This document shows, one piece after another, positions 43,183 through 51,332 of a DNA stretch of 64,000 bases. Each line of letters starts with the position of its first letter. Positions within the stretch are counted from its first letter, which is position 1. The notes beneath the pieces were generated by a model. That model was given only the letters and a program-made list of their open reading frames with translations. It did no database searches and was not told where the DNA came from. A program made the position numbers and the translations under genes. The stretch is taken from positions 73,340 to 137,339 of the forward strand of contig NZ_JAYKPK010000011.1 in assembly GCF_035117555.1 (NCBI RefSeq), given 5' to 3'. Source of the stretch: Yoonia sp035117555. GTDB lineage: Bacteria > Pseudomonadota > Alphaproteobacteria > Rhodobacterales > Rhodobacteraceae.

Positions 43183-45276
43183 ATGACCGATACGCCCCGC
43201 CAGCCCGACACGCTTGACGCCTTGATCTCTGAAACAGGGGCAGGCGGTGAAGTGCATCAGCACGCCAATGACAGCACAGAACGCCTGACCACAGCTCAGG
43301 GCGTTGTCATTGCGGATAACCAGAACACCCTGCGCGCTGGTCCGTCCGGCCCGGCATTGCTGGAAGATTTCGCTATGCGCGAAAAGATCTTTCATTTCGA
43401 CCATGAACGTATCCCGGAACGGGTGGTCCATGCCCGCGGCTATGGCGCGCATGGCACCTTTACCTGCACCCGTGCGCTTGGCGATGTAACACAAGCTGCC
43501 CCCTTTGCCATGGAAGGCAAGCAGACCGAAGTTTTCGTGCGCTTTTCTACCGTGGCAGGCAGCAAAGGCTCGCCCGATCTAGCCCGCGACGTGCGTGGGT
43601 TTTCGGTGAAATTCTATACTGACCAAGGCAATTGGGATATCGTCGCGAACAATATCCCGGTGTTCTTTATCCAGGATGCAATCAAATTCCCCGATCTAGT
43701 GCATGCGTTGAAACCTGCCCCCGACCGTGACTTCCCACAAGCGCAATCAGCACATGATAATTTCTGGGATTACATCACCCTGACACCAGAGGCGATGCAT
43801 ATGGTGATGTGGCAGATGTCCGACCGGACGATCCCACGATCCTTCACCACCATGGAAGGGTTCGGCGTCCATACTTTCCGTTTTGTGACGGCGGACGGCA
43901 AGTCCACCTTTGTCAAATTCCATTGGAAACCGCGTATGGGGCTGCAATCGGTCCTTTGGGACGAGGCTGTCAAAAGCAATGGCGCTGACCCCGACCGGCA
44001 CCGGCGCGATCTGTGGGATGCGATTGACCGGGGCGACTTCCCGACCTGGGATCTGGGCGTGCAGATGTTCGATCAGGATTTCGCGGATGGATTTGCCTTT
44101 GACGTGCTTGACCCGACCAAACTGATCCCTGAGGAAGAATGCCCTGTCGAGTTGATCGGCACTTTGCAACTGGACCGTGCAGTGGACAATTTCTTTGCTG
44201 AAACCGAACAGGTTGCGTTCTGCACCAGCAATGTGATCCCTGGTATCGACTTCACCGACGATCCTTTGTTGCAGGGGAGGAATTTCTCGTATCTCGACAC
44301 GCAGCTGAAACGTCTTGGCGGGCCGAATTTCACCAAATTGCCGATCAATGCGCCCAAAGGCTGCCCGGTCAGTAACTATCAGCAAGATGGCCATATGCAG
44401 ACCAACAACCGCAAAGGCCGCGTGAATTACGAACCCAATGGCTGGGGCGAAGGACCGCGCGAACACCCGCTGGAAGGCTACGTCAGCTACAAAGCGCCGG
44501 TGACCGGCGAAAAGGTCCGCCTGCGCCCGGAAAGCTTTGCCGATCACTATAGCCAGGCACGGCAATTCTACATCAGCCAATCCGCATCAGAACAGGATCA
44601 CATCCTGTCCGCCTTGGTGTTCGAGCTGTCAAAATGCGTCGAACCAGCGATCCGCACGCGTATGGTGTCGCATCTGATCAACATCGATGAAGGGTTGGCG
44701 CAGGATGCATGCGACAGGCTCGGGATTGCTGACATGCCGGCCCCTGCCCCAGCGGCGCAGCCAACACAGACGGATCTGTCAGCCTCACCCGCGCTGAGCA
44801 TCCAGTTGACACCGCCCGACAGCTTCAAAGGCCGGATCATGGGTGTCATGATCAGTGACGGCTTTGACGGGGCTGCCTTGAAGATGCTGGAACAGGCCGT
44901 GGTCGATGCTGGTGGGGTCATGCGCGTCATCGCACCACGGATCGGCGGCGCGACATGCAGCAAGCATAATCTGCATCCGGTCACGGATCAGATCAGCGGC
45001 GCACCGTCGGTGTTGTTTGATGCGGTCGCTGTTCTGCCGGGTCAGGATTCTCTGGCAACCTGGCCAGCGGCGATTGATTTCCTTAACGATGCCTTTGTCC
45101 ATTGCAAGTTTATCGGCCTCGCGGAGGGCGCCAACGACCTTGTCGAAGCCTGCGGTCTGTCGCAGGACGATGACGACGGGATCTATGCGCTGTCAGACGC
45201 GGCCTCGGCAACGGCATTTCTGGATGCCTGTCGCGGGTTGCGTTTCTGGGACAGAGAGCCTTTGTTTGTGGCCTGA
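43183..45276 (+). CDS. katE: large-subunit catalase, HPII/KatE type
   Basis: Monofunctional haem catalase of 697 residues, which decomposes hydrogen peroxide. Distal His83 lies in ERVVHARGYGAHGTF, the FSVKFYTDQGNWDIVANN region holds the distal asparagine, and the proximal haem tyrosine lies in FSYLDTQLKRLGGPNF. After residue 530 a proline/alanine linker leads into a C-terminal flavodoxin/GATase-like domain (GRIMGVMISDGFDGAALKML), diagnostic of the large clade 2 catalases. AAGGA precedes the ATG. Its place after the stress operon fits a general-stress catalase. Confidence 0.93.
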   Translation: MTDTPRQPDTLDALISETGAGGEVHQHANDSTERLTTAQGVVIADNQNTLRAGPSGPALLEDFAMREKIFHFDHERIPERVVHARGYGAHGTFTCTRALGDVTQAAPFAMEGKQTEVFVRFSTVAGSKGSPDLARDVRGFSVKFYTDQGNWDIVANNIPVFFIQDAIKFPDLVHALKPAPDRDFPQAQSAHDNFWDYITLTPEAMHMVMWQMSDRTIPRSFTTMEGFGVHTFRFVTADGKSTFVKFHWKPRMGLQSVLWDEAVKSNGADPDRHRRDLWDAIDRGDFPTWDLGVQMFDQDFADGFAFDVLDPTKLIPEEECPVELIGTLQLDRAVDNFFAETEQVAFCTSNVIPGIDFTDDPLLQGRNFSYLDTQLKRLGGPNFTKLPINAPKGCPVSNYQQDGHMQTNNRKGRVNYEPNGWGEGPREHPLEGYVSYKAPVTGEKVRLRPESFADHYSQARQFYISQSASEQDHILSALVFELSKCVEPAIRTRMVSHLINIDEGLAQDACDRLGIADMPAPAPAAQPTQTDLSASPALSIQLTPPDSFKGRIMGVMISDGFDGAALKMLEQAVVDAGGVMRVIAPRIGGATCSKHNLHPVTDQISGAPSVLFDAVAVLPGQDSLATWPAAIDFLNDAFVHCKFIGLAEGANDLVEACGLSQDDDDGIYALSDAASATAFLDACRGLRFWDREPLFVA

Positions 45277-45310
45277 CAAGGCCGCAGCTTTCCAACATTG
45301 AAGGACTGAT

Positions 45311-46471
45311 ATGACAACTCCTTTCGCGCGCGGGATGGCCCGTGCCACTGAACTGACACGCGCAGGCAAGCTGGACGAGGCAACAGCGCTGATCCAGTCG
45401 CTGTTGCAGGGCCAGACTGCCGCGGAAGCTGCGCCCGCCGATGACGATGTCATCGAGGGTGATTTTGTCACGATTGAGAACGCAGGCGGGGCGCAGCCGC
45501 CGCCTGCGGACAAGGCGACAAAGTCAAAATCTGCAAAAGGCCTGCGCGAGAAACTGCGCGGGATGGCGTCGGGTAATTTTACCGGCCCGCAGTTGCGGCC
45601 CGTGGTCGAACCTGAACTGCCGCACGGCGCGCAATTTCTGTCCCTGACGCATCGCGGCGCGCAGGGCAGCAGGGACTACCGGCTTTATATTCCGGCAAAA
45701 CAGGCCGCAGAACCAATGCCGCTGGTGGTCATGCTGCACGGCTGCACCCAATCACCCGAGGATTTCGCCATCGGCACCGGCATGAACGCGCTGGCCGAGG
45801 AATTCGGCTGTCTGATTGCCTATCCCGCGCAAACACAGGCGGCGAATGCACAGAAATGCTGGAACTGGTTCCGACCCGAAGATCAGCGGCGCGACCGGGG
45901 CGAGCCTGCGCTGATTGCCGGGATCGTGCGCGATATCCTGCGCGACCAACCTGCAGATCGGACGCGCGTCTATGTCGCTGGCCTGTCGGCGGGTGGGGCT
46001 GCGGCGGCGATTCTGGGCGCGGCCTATCCCGATATCTTTGCTGCGGTCGGCGTTCATTCCGGCCTACCGGTTGGCAGCGCCAACGACATGCCCTCTGCCT
46101 TTGCCGCCATGCGGGGCGGATCGACGGGGGTGGCGTCATCATCACCGGTCCCGACAATTGTTTTTCACGGTCTGGCCGATAGCACCGTTCACCCCGGCAA
46201 TGGTGCAGCCGTCGTTGCACAGGTCGCGCGGCGGGAGTTGCGCCAGCAACAAACGACAGGTCGCGCAGGCTCTGGCCGCAGCTATCGGCGCACGGACCAT
46301 CGTGACGCCGAGGGGCGCAATATTGTCGAACATTGGGAAATCGAGGGTGCCGGTCATGCCTGGGCTGGCGGGCATACCGGCGGCAGTTTTACCGATCCCA
46401 GCGGACCGGACGCATCACGCGAAATGCTGCGGTTTTTCCTGCAACACCGAAAGGCTGGCGGTGCCGGTTAA
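45311..46471 (+). CDS. PHB-depolymerase-family esterase
   Basis: Alpha/beta-hydrolase of 386 residues. After a charged N-terminal region (residues 1-100) the catalytic domain shows the oxyanion HGCTQSPEDFAIGTGMN and the lipase box GLSAGGAAA with nucleophile Ser226. A late GAGHAWAGGH carries the likely catalytic histidine. The family (LpqC-like) includes secreted and intracellular polyhydroxybutyrate depolymerases and feruloyl-esterase-like enzymes. There is no obvious signal peptide, so an intracellular role is likely. It follows the catalase by 34 bp. Confidence 0.82.
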   Translation: MTTPFARGMARATELTRAGKLDEATALIQSLLQGQTAAEAAPADDDVIEGDFVTIENAGGAQPPPADKATKSKSAKGLREKLRGMASGNFTGPQLRPVVEPELPHGAQFLSLTHRGAQGSRDYRLYIPAKQAAEPMPLVVMLHGCTQSPEDFAIGTGMNALAEEFGCLIAYPAQTQAANAQKCWNWFRPEDQRRDRGEPALIAGIVRDILRDQPADRTRVYVAGLSAGGAAAAILGAAYPDIFAAVGVHSGLPVGSANDMPSAFAAMRGGSTGVASSSPVPTIVFHGLADSTVHPGNGAAVVAQVARRELRQQQTTGRAGSGRSYRRTDHRDAEGRNIVEHWEIEGAGHAWAGGHTGGSFTDPSGPDASREMLRFFLQHRKAGGAG

Positions 46472-46567
46472 AACCACCCGGAGTGCCCGCTTTCACCTGC
46501 ATGGTTTGGCGCGGAACGGAACGCTTTTGACCCTCTGCGATTGAATCCAACACAGATGGAGAATGCC

Positions 46568-46753
46568 ATGAAACCTGAAACCCCCGCCAACGAAGATCTG
46601 CGCAAAAAGGGTCGCGTGATTGACCAGCGCAATCAGCAGATTGATCCCGCAGGAAAACACCGCGTCGATGTGAACGAACCCGCCAAAGGATCGCAAAAGC
46701 AGCCCGGTCAGGACCGCAGTAATGCAAAGAAAGACGCTGACAATGCCAAATGA
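46568..46753 (+). CDS. small hydrophilic protein
   Basis: A 61-residue, lysine- and glutamine-rich protein without hydrophobic segments, probably disordered. The ATG at 46568 has GGAG upstream; an earlier in-frame ATG at 46541 is possible. A GGAAC at 46518-46522 followed 16 bp later by GATT is a weak stress-promoter look-alike. No family recognised. Small hydrophilic proteins of this kind are common among stress-induced genes, but that is an inference. Confidence 0.55.
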   Translation: MKPETPANEDLRKKGRVIDQRNQQIDPAGKHRVDVNEPAKGSQKQPGQDRSNAKKDADNAK

Positions 46754-46907
46754 ACCCAAACCCGCAGCAGAAAAGCGTCCACGGACCGAACGACGTGAGA
46801 ATGACCAGGGTGATCACGAAGGATCAGCCCATACACCCGACGAATTTGACGTGATGAACCCGGAAAAACAGGTCACGCCTGCAAAAAAGAAACCTGCGGC
46901 AAAATAA
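46743..46907 (+). CDS. small charged protein
   Basis: A 54-residue protein from the ATG at 46743, overlapping the previous stop. It is rich in Lys, Glu, Pro and Asp with a central HTPDEFDVMNPEKQ and a lysine/alanine tail. No domain recognised. Coupling to the previous small gene supports that it is translated. Confidence 0.5.
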   Translation: MPNEPKPAAEKRPRTERRENDQGDHEGSAHTPDEFDVMNPEKQVTPAKKKPAAK

Positions 46908-46919
46908 ACGGCCGCAGTG

Positions 46920-47174
46920 CTATTTGGCGTTGCGCAGCGCTTTGGCACGCTCCAACAGCATTTGCAATTCGCGCGCGCCCGCGGCCTCGATCGCAAAGGC
47001 GGGGTCGGGCTGGGCACCGGGATCTTCCTGATGGTCCTGAACTGACAGCCCTTCGGCAAGATGCGCGGCGATATCCGTGTCAGGCTGGCGCATGGCCCAG
47101 CCCAGCAGGATTGCCAGAACTTCGCGCTGCGCGTTCAGCCGCCCTTCGAGTTCGCCGTATGATAATTCGGTCAT
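46920..47174 (-). CDS. small hypothetical protein downstream of exoD
   Basis: An 84-residue, mostly helical protein (LSYGELEGRLNAQREVLAIL, then ARELQMLLERAKALR). The ATG at 47174 has GGAGG five nucleotides upstream, better placed than an earlier ATG. It lies 58 bp after exoD on the same strand and probably shares its stress promoter. Function unknown. Confidence 0.6.
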   Translation of the reverse strand: MTELSYGELEGRLNAQREVLAILLGWAMRQPDTDIAAHLAEGLSVQDHQEDPGAQPDPAFAIEAAGARELQMLLERAKALRNAK

Positions 47175-47232
47175 CAATGCCTCCATGGCTTGGTTTATGA
47201 TACTGTGGGCCGCACTGCACAGAGGGCGGGCG

Positions 47233-47844
47233 CTAAAAGATCGTTGTCACAAGCCCAGAGACGATGGCGGCACCTGCCGTTGCGACGGCAATACCGACCA
47301 AGGCCACCAAACCATCATCCGCAACAATCGCCACTGCGACGATGACAACCGCCGTCGCGGCGATGGACGAGGTGAATGGCAGAAACTCAAGAACAGGCAT
47401 CGCCAAGCCGAGCACGACGCAGAGCAATTGCAGTGGCAGGATCAGCGGCCATCGCAGCAACCATGTCAGCCTTTTGCCAGTCACGGCGTCAATCCAGCCG
47501 ACAGGCCGCTGGACGAAATCGATCGCACGTTCAAACTTTGTCCGTGCGATCCGGCGCTCCATCAGGAAGGACGGCAACCAGACGTGATCGCGGCGCAGCA
47601 CCATCTGAATAGCGACCAAGGCGATAATCAACCCGCCAGCACCCGACAGCCCCGGTATGCCACTGGCAGGGGTCGCGACGATCAGGGCCGGAACCAGCAT
47701 CATCGGGCCAAAGGAATCACCGCCCAGCTGTTTGACGATCTGGCGCACGCTGACGGCATCAGCATCGCCGATGTCACGCAAGGATGCGACGATTGTGCTG
47801 ATCTTTCTGCTGTCCCGCTGATCCAGGAGATTATGATCAGTCAT
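47233..47844 (-). CDS. exoD: ExoD family membrane protein
   Basis: A 203-residue membrane protein of the exopolysaccharide-synthesis ExoD family. Typical segments are GDSFGPMMLVPALIVATPAS and SGAGGLIIALVAIQMVLRRD. In Sinorhizobium ExoD affects exopolysaccharide and alkali tolerance; its activity is not known. I chose the ATG at 47844 (AGGA upstream) over 47877. A good EcfG-type promoter lies at 47933-47957. Confidence 0.8.
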   Translation of the reverse strand: MTDHNLLDQRDSRKISTIVASLRDIGDADAVSVRQIVKQLGGDSFGPMMLVPALIVATPASGIPGLSGAGGLIIALVAIQMVLRRDHVWLPSFLMERRIARTKFERAIDFVQRPVGWIDAVTGKRLTWLLRWPLILPLQLLCVVLGLAMPVLEFLPFTSSIAATAVVIVAVAIVADDGLVALVGIAVATAGAAIVSGLVTTIF

Positions 47845-47932
47845 CGCCAGCCGTCCTGATACCCGATGCTGCGTCATCCTCTATCCAAGTTTTCATGTCT
47901 GTCAGCGCATCCTTGATCATCTACGACCTGAC

Positions 47933-47957
47933 AACTTTTGACCGGCAGAAACGTTCC
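47933..47957 (-). promoter_or_regulatory. EcfG-type promoter candidate before exoD
   Basis: On the minus strand GGAAC (47957-47953), 17-bp spacer, GTT (47935-47933), about 90 bp upstream of the chosen exoD start. It is back-to-back with a full-consensus site for the opposite gene. Confidence 0.55.
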
Positions 47958-48019
47958 TTCTCATGCCCACACACGCACAAGGTCCTGTCGCCCGAATGTA
48001 GTAAATATCGCAACATTTC

Positions 48020-48044
48020 GGAACCTTTTGGCCTGCCCAACGTT
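48020..48044 (+). promoter_or_regulatory. EcfG-type promoter candidate before the coiled-coil gene
   Basis: GGAAC (48020-48024), 16-bp spacer, CGTT (48041-48044), 53 bp before the start at 48098. Full consensus. Confidence 0.65.
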
Positions 48045-48097
48045 ATCGGGTCAACGGTGGGCAGATCTCGCCGCGTGAAATTTACGGGAGATGAAGC

Positions 48098-49240
48098 ATG
48101 GCGCAGGTCGCTCAGACGGAAAAGCGGTATCGTTGGATCGGCATCGCTGTTGCGAGTGTCGCGCTATTGGGCTGGGTGCTCGCGCTTTATTTCTGGTCGG
48201 TTTCCGCTGAAGCCCAAAATGATCTGGAAGAGCAAGTCGCCTTGCAAGGCACAGCACAAGAGCTGGATACACGTATCACCGCCCTGCGCGCCGAAGCGGA
48301 AGAGGCTACCACCATTCGCGACGAAAGCACCGGCGAACTCGACGCGCTGACACAGCAGCTGGATGATGCGCAAACCGAAGTTGCCAATCTTGATGAAGCG
48401 GCTCAATCCTTGCGTGAGGAACGCGAAACGCTTGAGACTGAACTTGTGCAGGGCCGAGACGAGCTCGCCAACATCGAGACCGGGCTGACAGAGTCTCAGG
48501 ACGCTGTCACAACGGCCACGCAAGAATTGTCTGACGTCGGTGAGCGGCTGCAAGACGCCAGACAGCAGGAGGCCGATCTGCAGGCGAGCCTAGCCGATCT
48601 GACAGCCGAAGTTGCCCAACTGACCGAAGACGCGGCAGAGGCTGAACAGCGCGTCCAGACGGCGCGCGATGCCGAGGCGTCATTGGAACAGAACCTTCTT
48701 GCTGCGCAGCAAGAACAGGAAAAGATCGCAGCGACCCGCGATGCGCTTGAGCAATCGGTTGATACGCTGTCCCAGCGCCGGGAAGAATTGGCTGCCGATA
48801 CATTGGCCGCAGAAGCGCAGGTGCAGGGCATGCAGGAAATGACAAGCGAGCTTTCGCAGATGCTGGCTGATCGCAGCGAACAGCTAGCCGTTCTGGAAGA
48901 ACGCATCGCCACCCTGCAGCAGGATGCAAGCGCGCGCGCGCGTTTCGACGCCTCCGGCATTGTCCCCGATGTCCGTTATATGCATCGGTCGACCAGCGTG
49001 ACTTTTGCGGCTGACGGAACGTTCGAGATGACCAATATGCTGAACGATGACAGCATCAACGGCAGCTATGAACTCTCCGACGATGTGGTGACTCTGAGCG
49101 ATGTCGAGGGCGATCTGGGGGAAACGGAATTCCCGATGACCTGTGGCGTGGCTGTTGAGGACACCGGATTTACCCTGGAAGACACCGATGGCACTTGCGC
49201 GCCCTTTGCGGGCACAACCTTCACACCCGGCGGTCTTTGA
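48098..49240 (+). CDS. membrane-anchored coiled-coil protein with a C-terminal beta domain
   Basis: A 380-residue protein. An N-terminal membrane helix (GIAVASVALLGWVLALYFW, about residues 14-32) is followed by a continuous alanine/glutamate/glutamine-rich coiled coil to about residue 275, rich in EEA, DAQTE and QQE repeats. A C-terminal domain of about 95 residues follows (VRYMHRSTSVTFAADGTFEM, then MTCGVAVEDTGFTLEDTDGTC) with two cysteines, a likely disulfide-bonded beta sandwich. The topology suggests the coiled coil extends into the periplasm. No family recognised. Its stress-type promoter and divergence from exoD suggest an envelope role under stress. Confidence 0.78.
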   Translation: MAQVAQTEKRYRWIGIAVASVALLGWVLALYFWSVSAEAQNDLEEQVALQGTAQELDTRITALRAEAEEATTIRDESTGELDALTQQLDDAQTEVANLDEAAQSLREERETLETELVQGRDELANIETGLTESQDAVTTATQELSDVGERLQDARQQEADLQASLADLTAEVAQLTEDAAEAEQRVQTARDAEASLEQNLLAAQQEQEKIAATRDALEQSVDTLSQRREELAADTLAAEAQVQGMQEMTSELSQMLADRSEQLAVLEERIATLQQDASARARFDASGIVPDVRYMHRSTSVTFAADGTFEMTNMLNDDSINGSYELSDDVVTLSDVEGDLGETEFPMTCGVAVEDTGFTLEDTDGTCAPFAGTTFTPGGL

Positions 49241-49670
49241 TAAATCTCACAGGCAGCCTTGTTCCCAGCTTTCATTCCGCTGACCACCGCTTGAAACAGC
49301 GCCCGACGCTGGCTGGCAAAGATGCCTGGCGCGGGCGATTTCGTCCATCTTGGCGAAAATGTGCGCGCACCTTAGGCGCCAGCCGAATAAAATGCGTGGT
49401 CCGGTAAAATAAAAGTCGGAATATCGAGTTTTCTTTTAGCGGAAAGATGAGGCATCATGGCCGGTCAGCAGCGGCCATGATGCGATCAACCACCATGTTT
49501 CTTGGTATCATCCACTGCGATGGGCCGGTGCAGCTGACGCAACGGATTGATGTGCGGCAGTCGCGCACACACGTCTCCGGTATTGCCAAAAGCGCGCGAA
49601 TACTTTCTTTTGTCTCGCAGAAAGCACTGCAGTGAAAAGCAGAGCCAAGAAACCTCAGGGAGATATTAAA
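49241..49670. other. 430-bp intergenic leader with a long stem-loop
   Basis: No gene that I can support. It contains a stem-loop at 49452-49483 (GCATCATGGCC pairing with GGCCATGATGC, 10-nt loop), which may end the coiled-coil gene's transcript or structure the leader of the downstream ABC operon. The region is more AT-rich than the flanks. A 62-codon frame at 49447-49635 has no recognisable features. Confidence 0.5.
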
Positions 49671-51254
49671 ATGACCAAACGCTTTATCAGCCTTTCCGCC
49701 ATGTTGCTGTCCACGACATTGATCGTGTCGCAGGCCTCGGCAGAAACCATCCGTTGGGCCCGCGGCTCTGACGCGTTGACGCTCGACCCGCATTCGCAGA
49801 ACCAGGGCGTGACGCATAACTTTGCACACCATATCTACGAAACACTGATGGACCGCGATGTCGAAGGCACTTTGACACCCCGCCTTGCCACCGAATGGGC
49901 GATCAAGGAAGGCTCCCCCGATACATGGGTGTTCAAACTGCGCGAAGGCGTGACCTTCCATGATGGCGCGGCCTTCACCGCCGAAGACGTCGTGTTTTCG
50001 CTTGACCGCGCCCGGTCGGAAAAATCCAACATGCGCCAGTTGCATGTCGAAGTCGCCGAAGTCACCGCCGTCGACGATTACACCGTCGAAGTGCGCATGG
50101 TGGCCCCGTCGCCGCTTTATCCCAACAACCTGACCAACACCTTCATCATGGATAAGGATTGGTCCGAGGCCAATGACGTCACCGAAGTGCAGGATTACGC
50201 CGCCGGTGAAGACAATTTTGCCGTGCGCAACACCAATGGCACCGGCCCTTACATCCTGACCGAACGGCAGGTCGATGTGCGCTCCGTCCTGACGATCAAC
50301 GAAGATCATTGGGCCGAAACACCCCCCGCCGTGACCGAGATCATCTATCTGCCGATCGCCGATGCCGCGACCCGCGTCGCAGCCTTGCTGTCGGGTGAGG
50401 TTGATATCGTGCAAGACGTGCCAGTGCAGGACGTTGATCGTCTGACCGGCACCGACGGGATCAAGGTTGAAACCGGCCCGGAAAACCGCGTGATCTATTT
50501 CGGCTACCGCTTTGGTGAAGAGCCTCTGACCTCTTCCAACATCACCGACAGCAACCCGTTCAACAGCCCGCTGGTCCGCGAAGCGATGGAACTGGCGATT
50601 GACCGCGATGCGATCCAGACGGTCGTGATGCGCGGCCAGTCGATCCCGACCGGCGTAGCCAACCCACCTTTCGTTGATGGCTGGACCGAAGAACTGGACG
50701 CCTATCCAGCCGTCGATCTGGACCGCGCGCGCGAATTGCTGACCGAAGCCGGCTATCCCGATGGTTTCTCTGTCACGCTCGACACGCCCAACAACCGTTA
50801 CGTCAATGACGAGGCGATCTCTCAGGCTGTCGTCGGCATGCTGGGCCGGATCGGGATCAATGTGACACTGGCCTCGCGCCCTGTCGCGCAGCACTCGCCG
50901 CTGGTCACCGCCAACGAAACCGATTTCTACCTGCTGGGCTGGGGCGTGCCGACCTTTGATTCCGCCTATGTCTTCAACGATCTGGTCCACACCAAAGAAG
51001 GCAGCTATGGTGCCTATAACGGCGGTCTCTATTCCAACCCCGAACTGGATGAGATGATCAAATCGCTGGGGTCCGAGACGGATCTGGAAGCCCGCGCCGC
51101 TGTTGTGGCAGATATCTGGGAGGTGGTGAAAGAAGACCGCGTCCTGCTGCCGATCCACAATCAGGTGCTGGCCTACGCGATGAATGACCGGATCACCCTG
51201 CCGGTCCACCCGGAAAACCAGCCGATGTTGACAACCGTCACTTTCGCAGATTAA
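49671..51254 (+). CDS. peptide-type ABC transporter substrate-binding protein (family 5)
   Basis: Periplasmic binding protein of 527 residues. Signal peptide KRFISLSAMLLSTTLIVSQA is followed by SDALTLDPHSQNQGVTHNFA, then VTFHDGAAFTAEDVVFSLDR and REAMELAIDRDAI, all family-5 (DppA/OppA-like) marks. The ATG at 49671 has AGGGAG upstream. It heads a five-gene operon with two permeases and two ATPases. The ligand may be a dipeptide, glutathione or another small organic solute. Confidence 0.88.
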   Translation: MTKRFISLSAMLLSTTLIVSQASAETIRWARGSDALTLDPHSQNQGVTHNFAHHIYETLMDRDVEGTLTPRLATEWAIKEGSPDTWVFKLREGVTFHDGAAFTAEDVVFSLDRARSEKSNMRQLHVEVAEVTAVDDYTVEVRMVAPSPLYPNNLTNTFIMDKDWSEANDVTEVQDYAAGEDNFAVRNTNGTGPYILTERQVDVRSVLTINEDHWAETPPAVTEIIYLPIADAATRVAALLSGEVDIVQDVPVQDVDRLTGTDGIKVETGPENRVIYFGYRFGEEPLTSSNITDSNPFNSPLVREAMELAIDRDAIQTVVMRGQSIPTGVANPPFVDGWTEELDAYPAVDLDRARELLTEAGYPDGFSVTLDTPNNRYVNDEAISQAVVGMLGRIGINVTLASRPVAQHSPLVTANETDFYLLGWGVPTFDSAYVFNDLVHTKEGSYGAYNGGLYSNPELDEMIKSLGSETDLEARAAVVADIWEVVKEDRVLLPIHNQVLAYAMNDRITLPVHPENQPMLTTVTFAD

Positions 51255-51271
51255 TCCGGTAAACCATTATA

Positions 51272-51307
51272 AACCGCCTTGTTTCGGGTCACCGAGGCAA
51301 GGCGGTT
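51272..51307 (+). terminator. hairpin between the SBP and first permease gene
   Basis: AACCGCCTTG (51272-51281) and CAAGGCGGTT (51298-51307) form a 10-bp perfect stem with a 16-nt loop, followed by CTTTCATTC. It lies 18 bp after the SBP stop. Likely an attenuator or message-stabilising element giving more SBP than membrane subunits. Confidence 0.65.
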
Positions 51308-51332
51308 CTTTCATTCAAAAAGGGGTCGCCTG

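Noticed and set aside
46518..46542. Sixth EcfG promoter before the small hydrophilic genes
   Set aside because: GGAAC-N16 is followed by GATT, not CGTT or GTT; too weak to count with the other five.
49455..51209. 584-codon open frame on the minus strand across the peptide-binding-protein gene
   Set aside because: It is antisense to a clear family-5 binding protein, has no recognisable domain and is explained by GC-rich codon bias.
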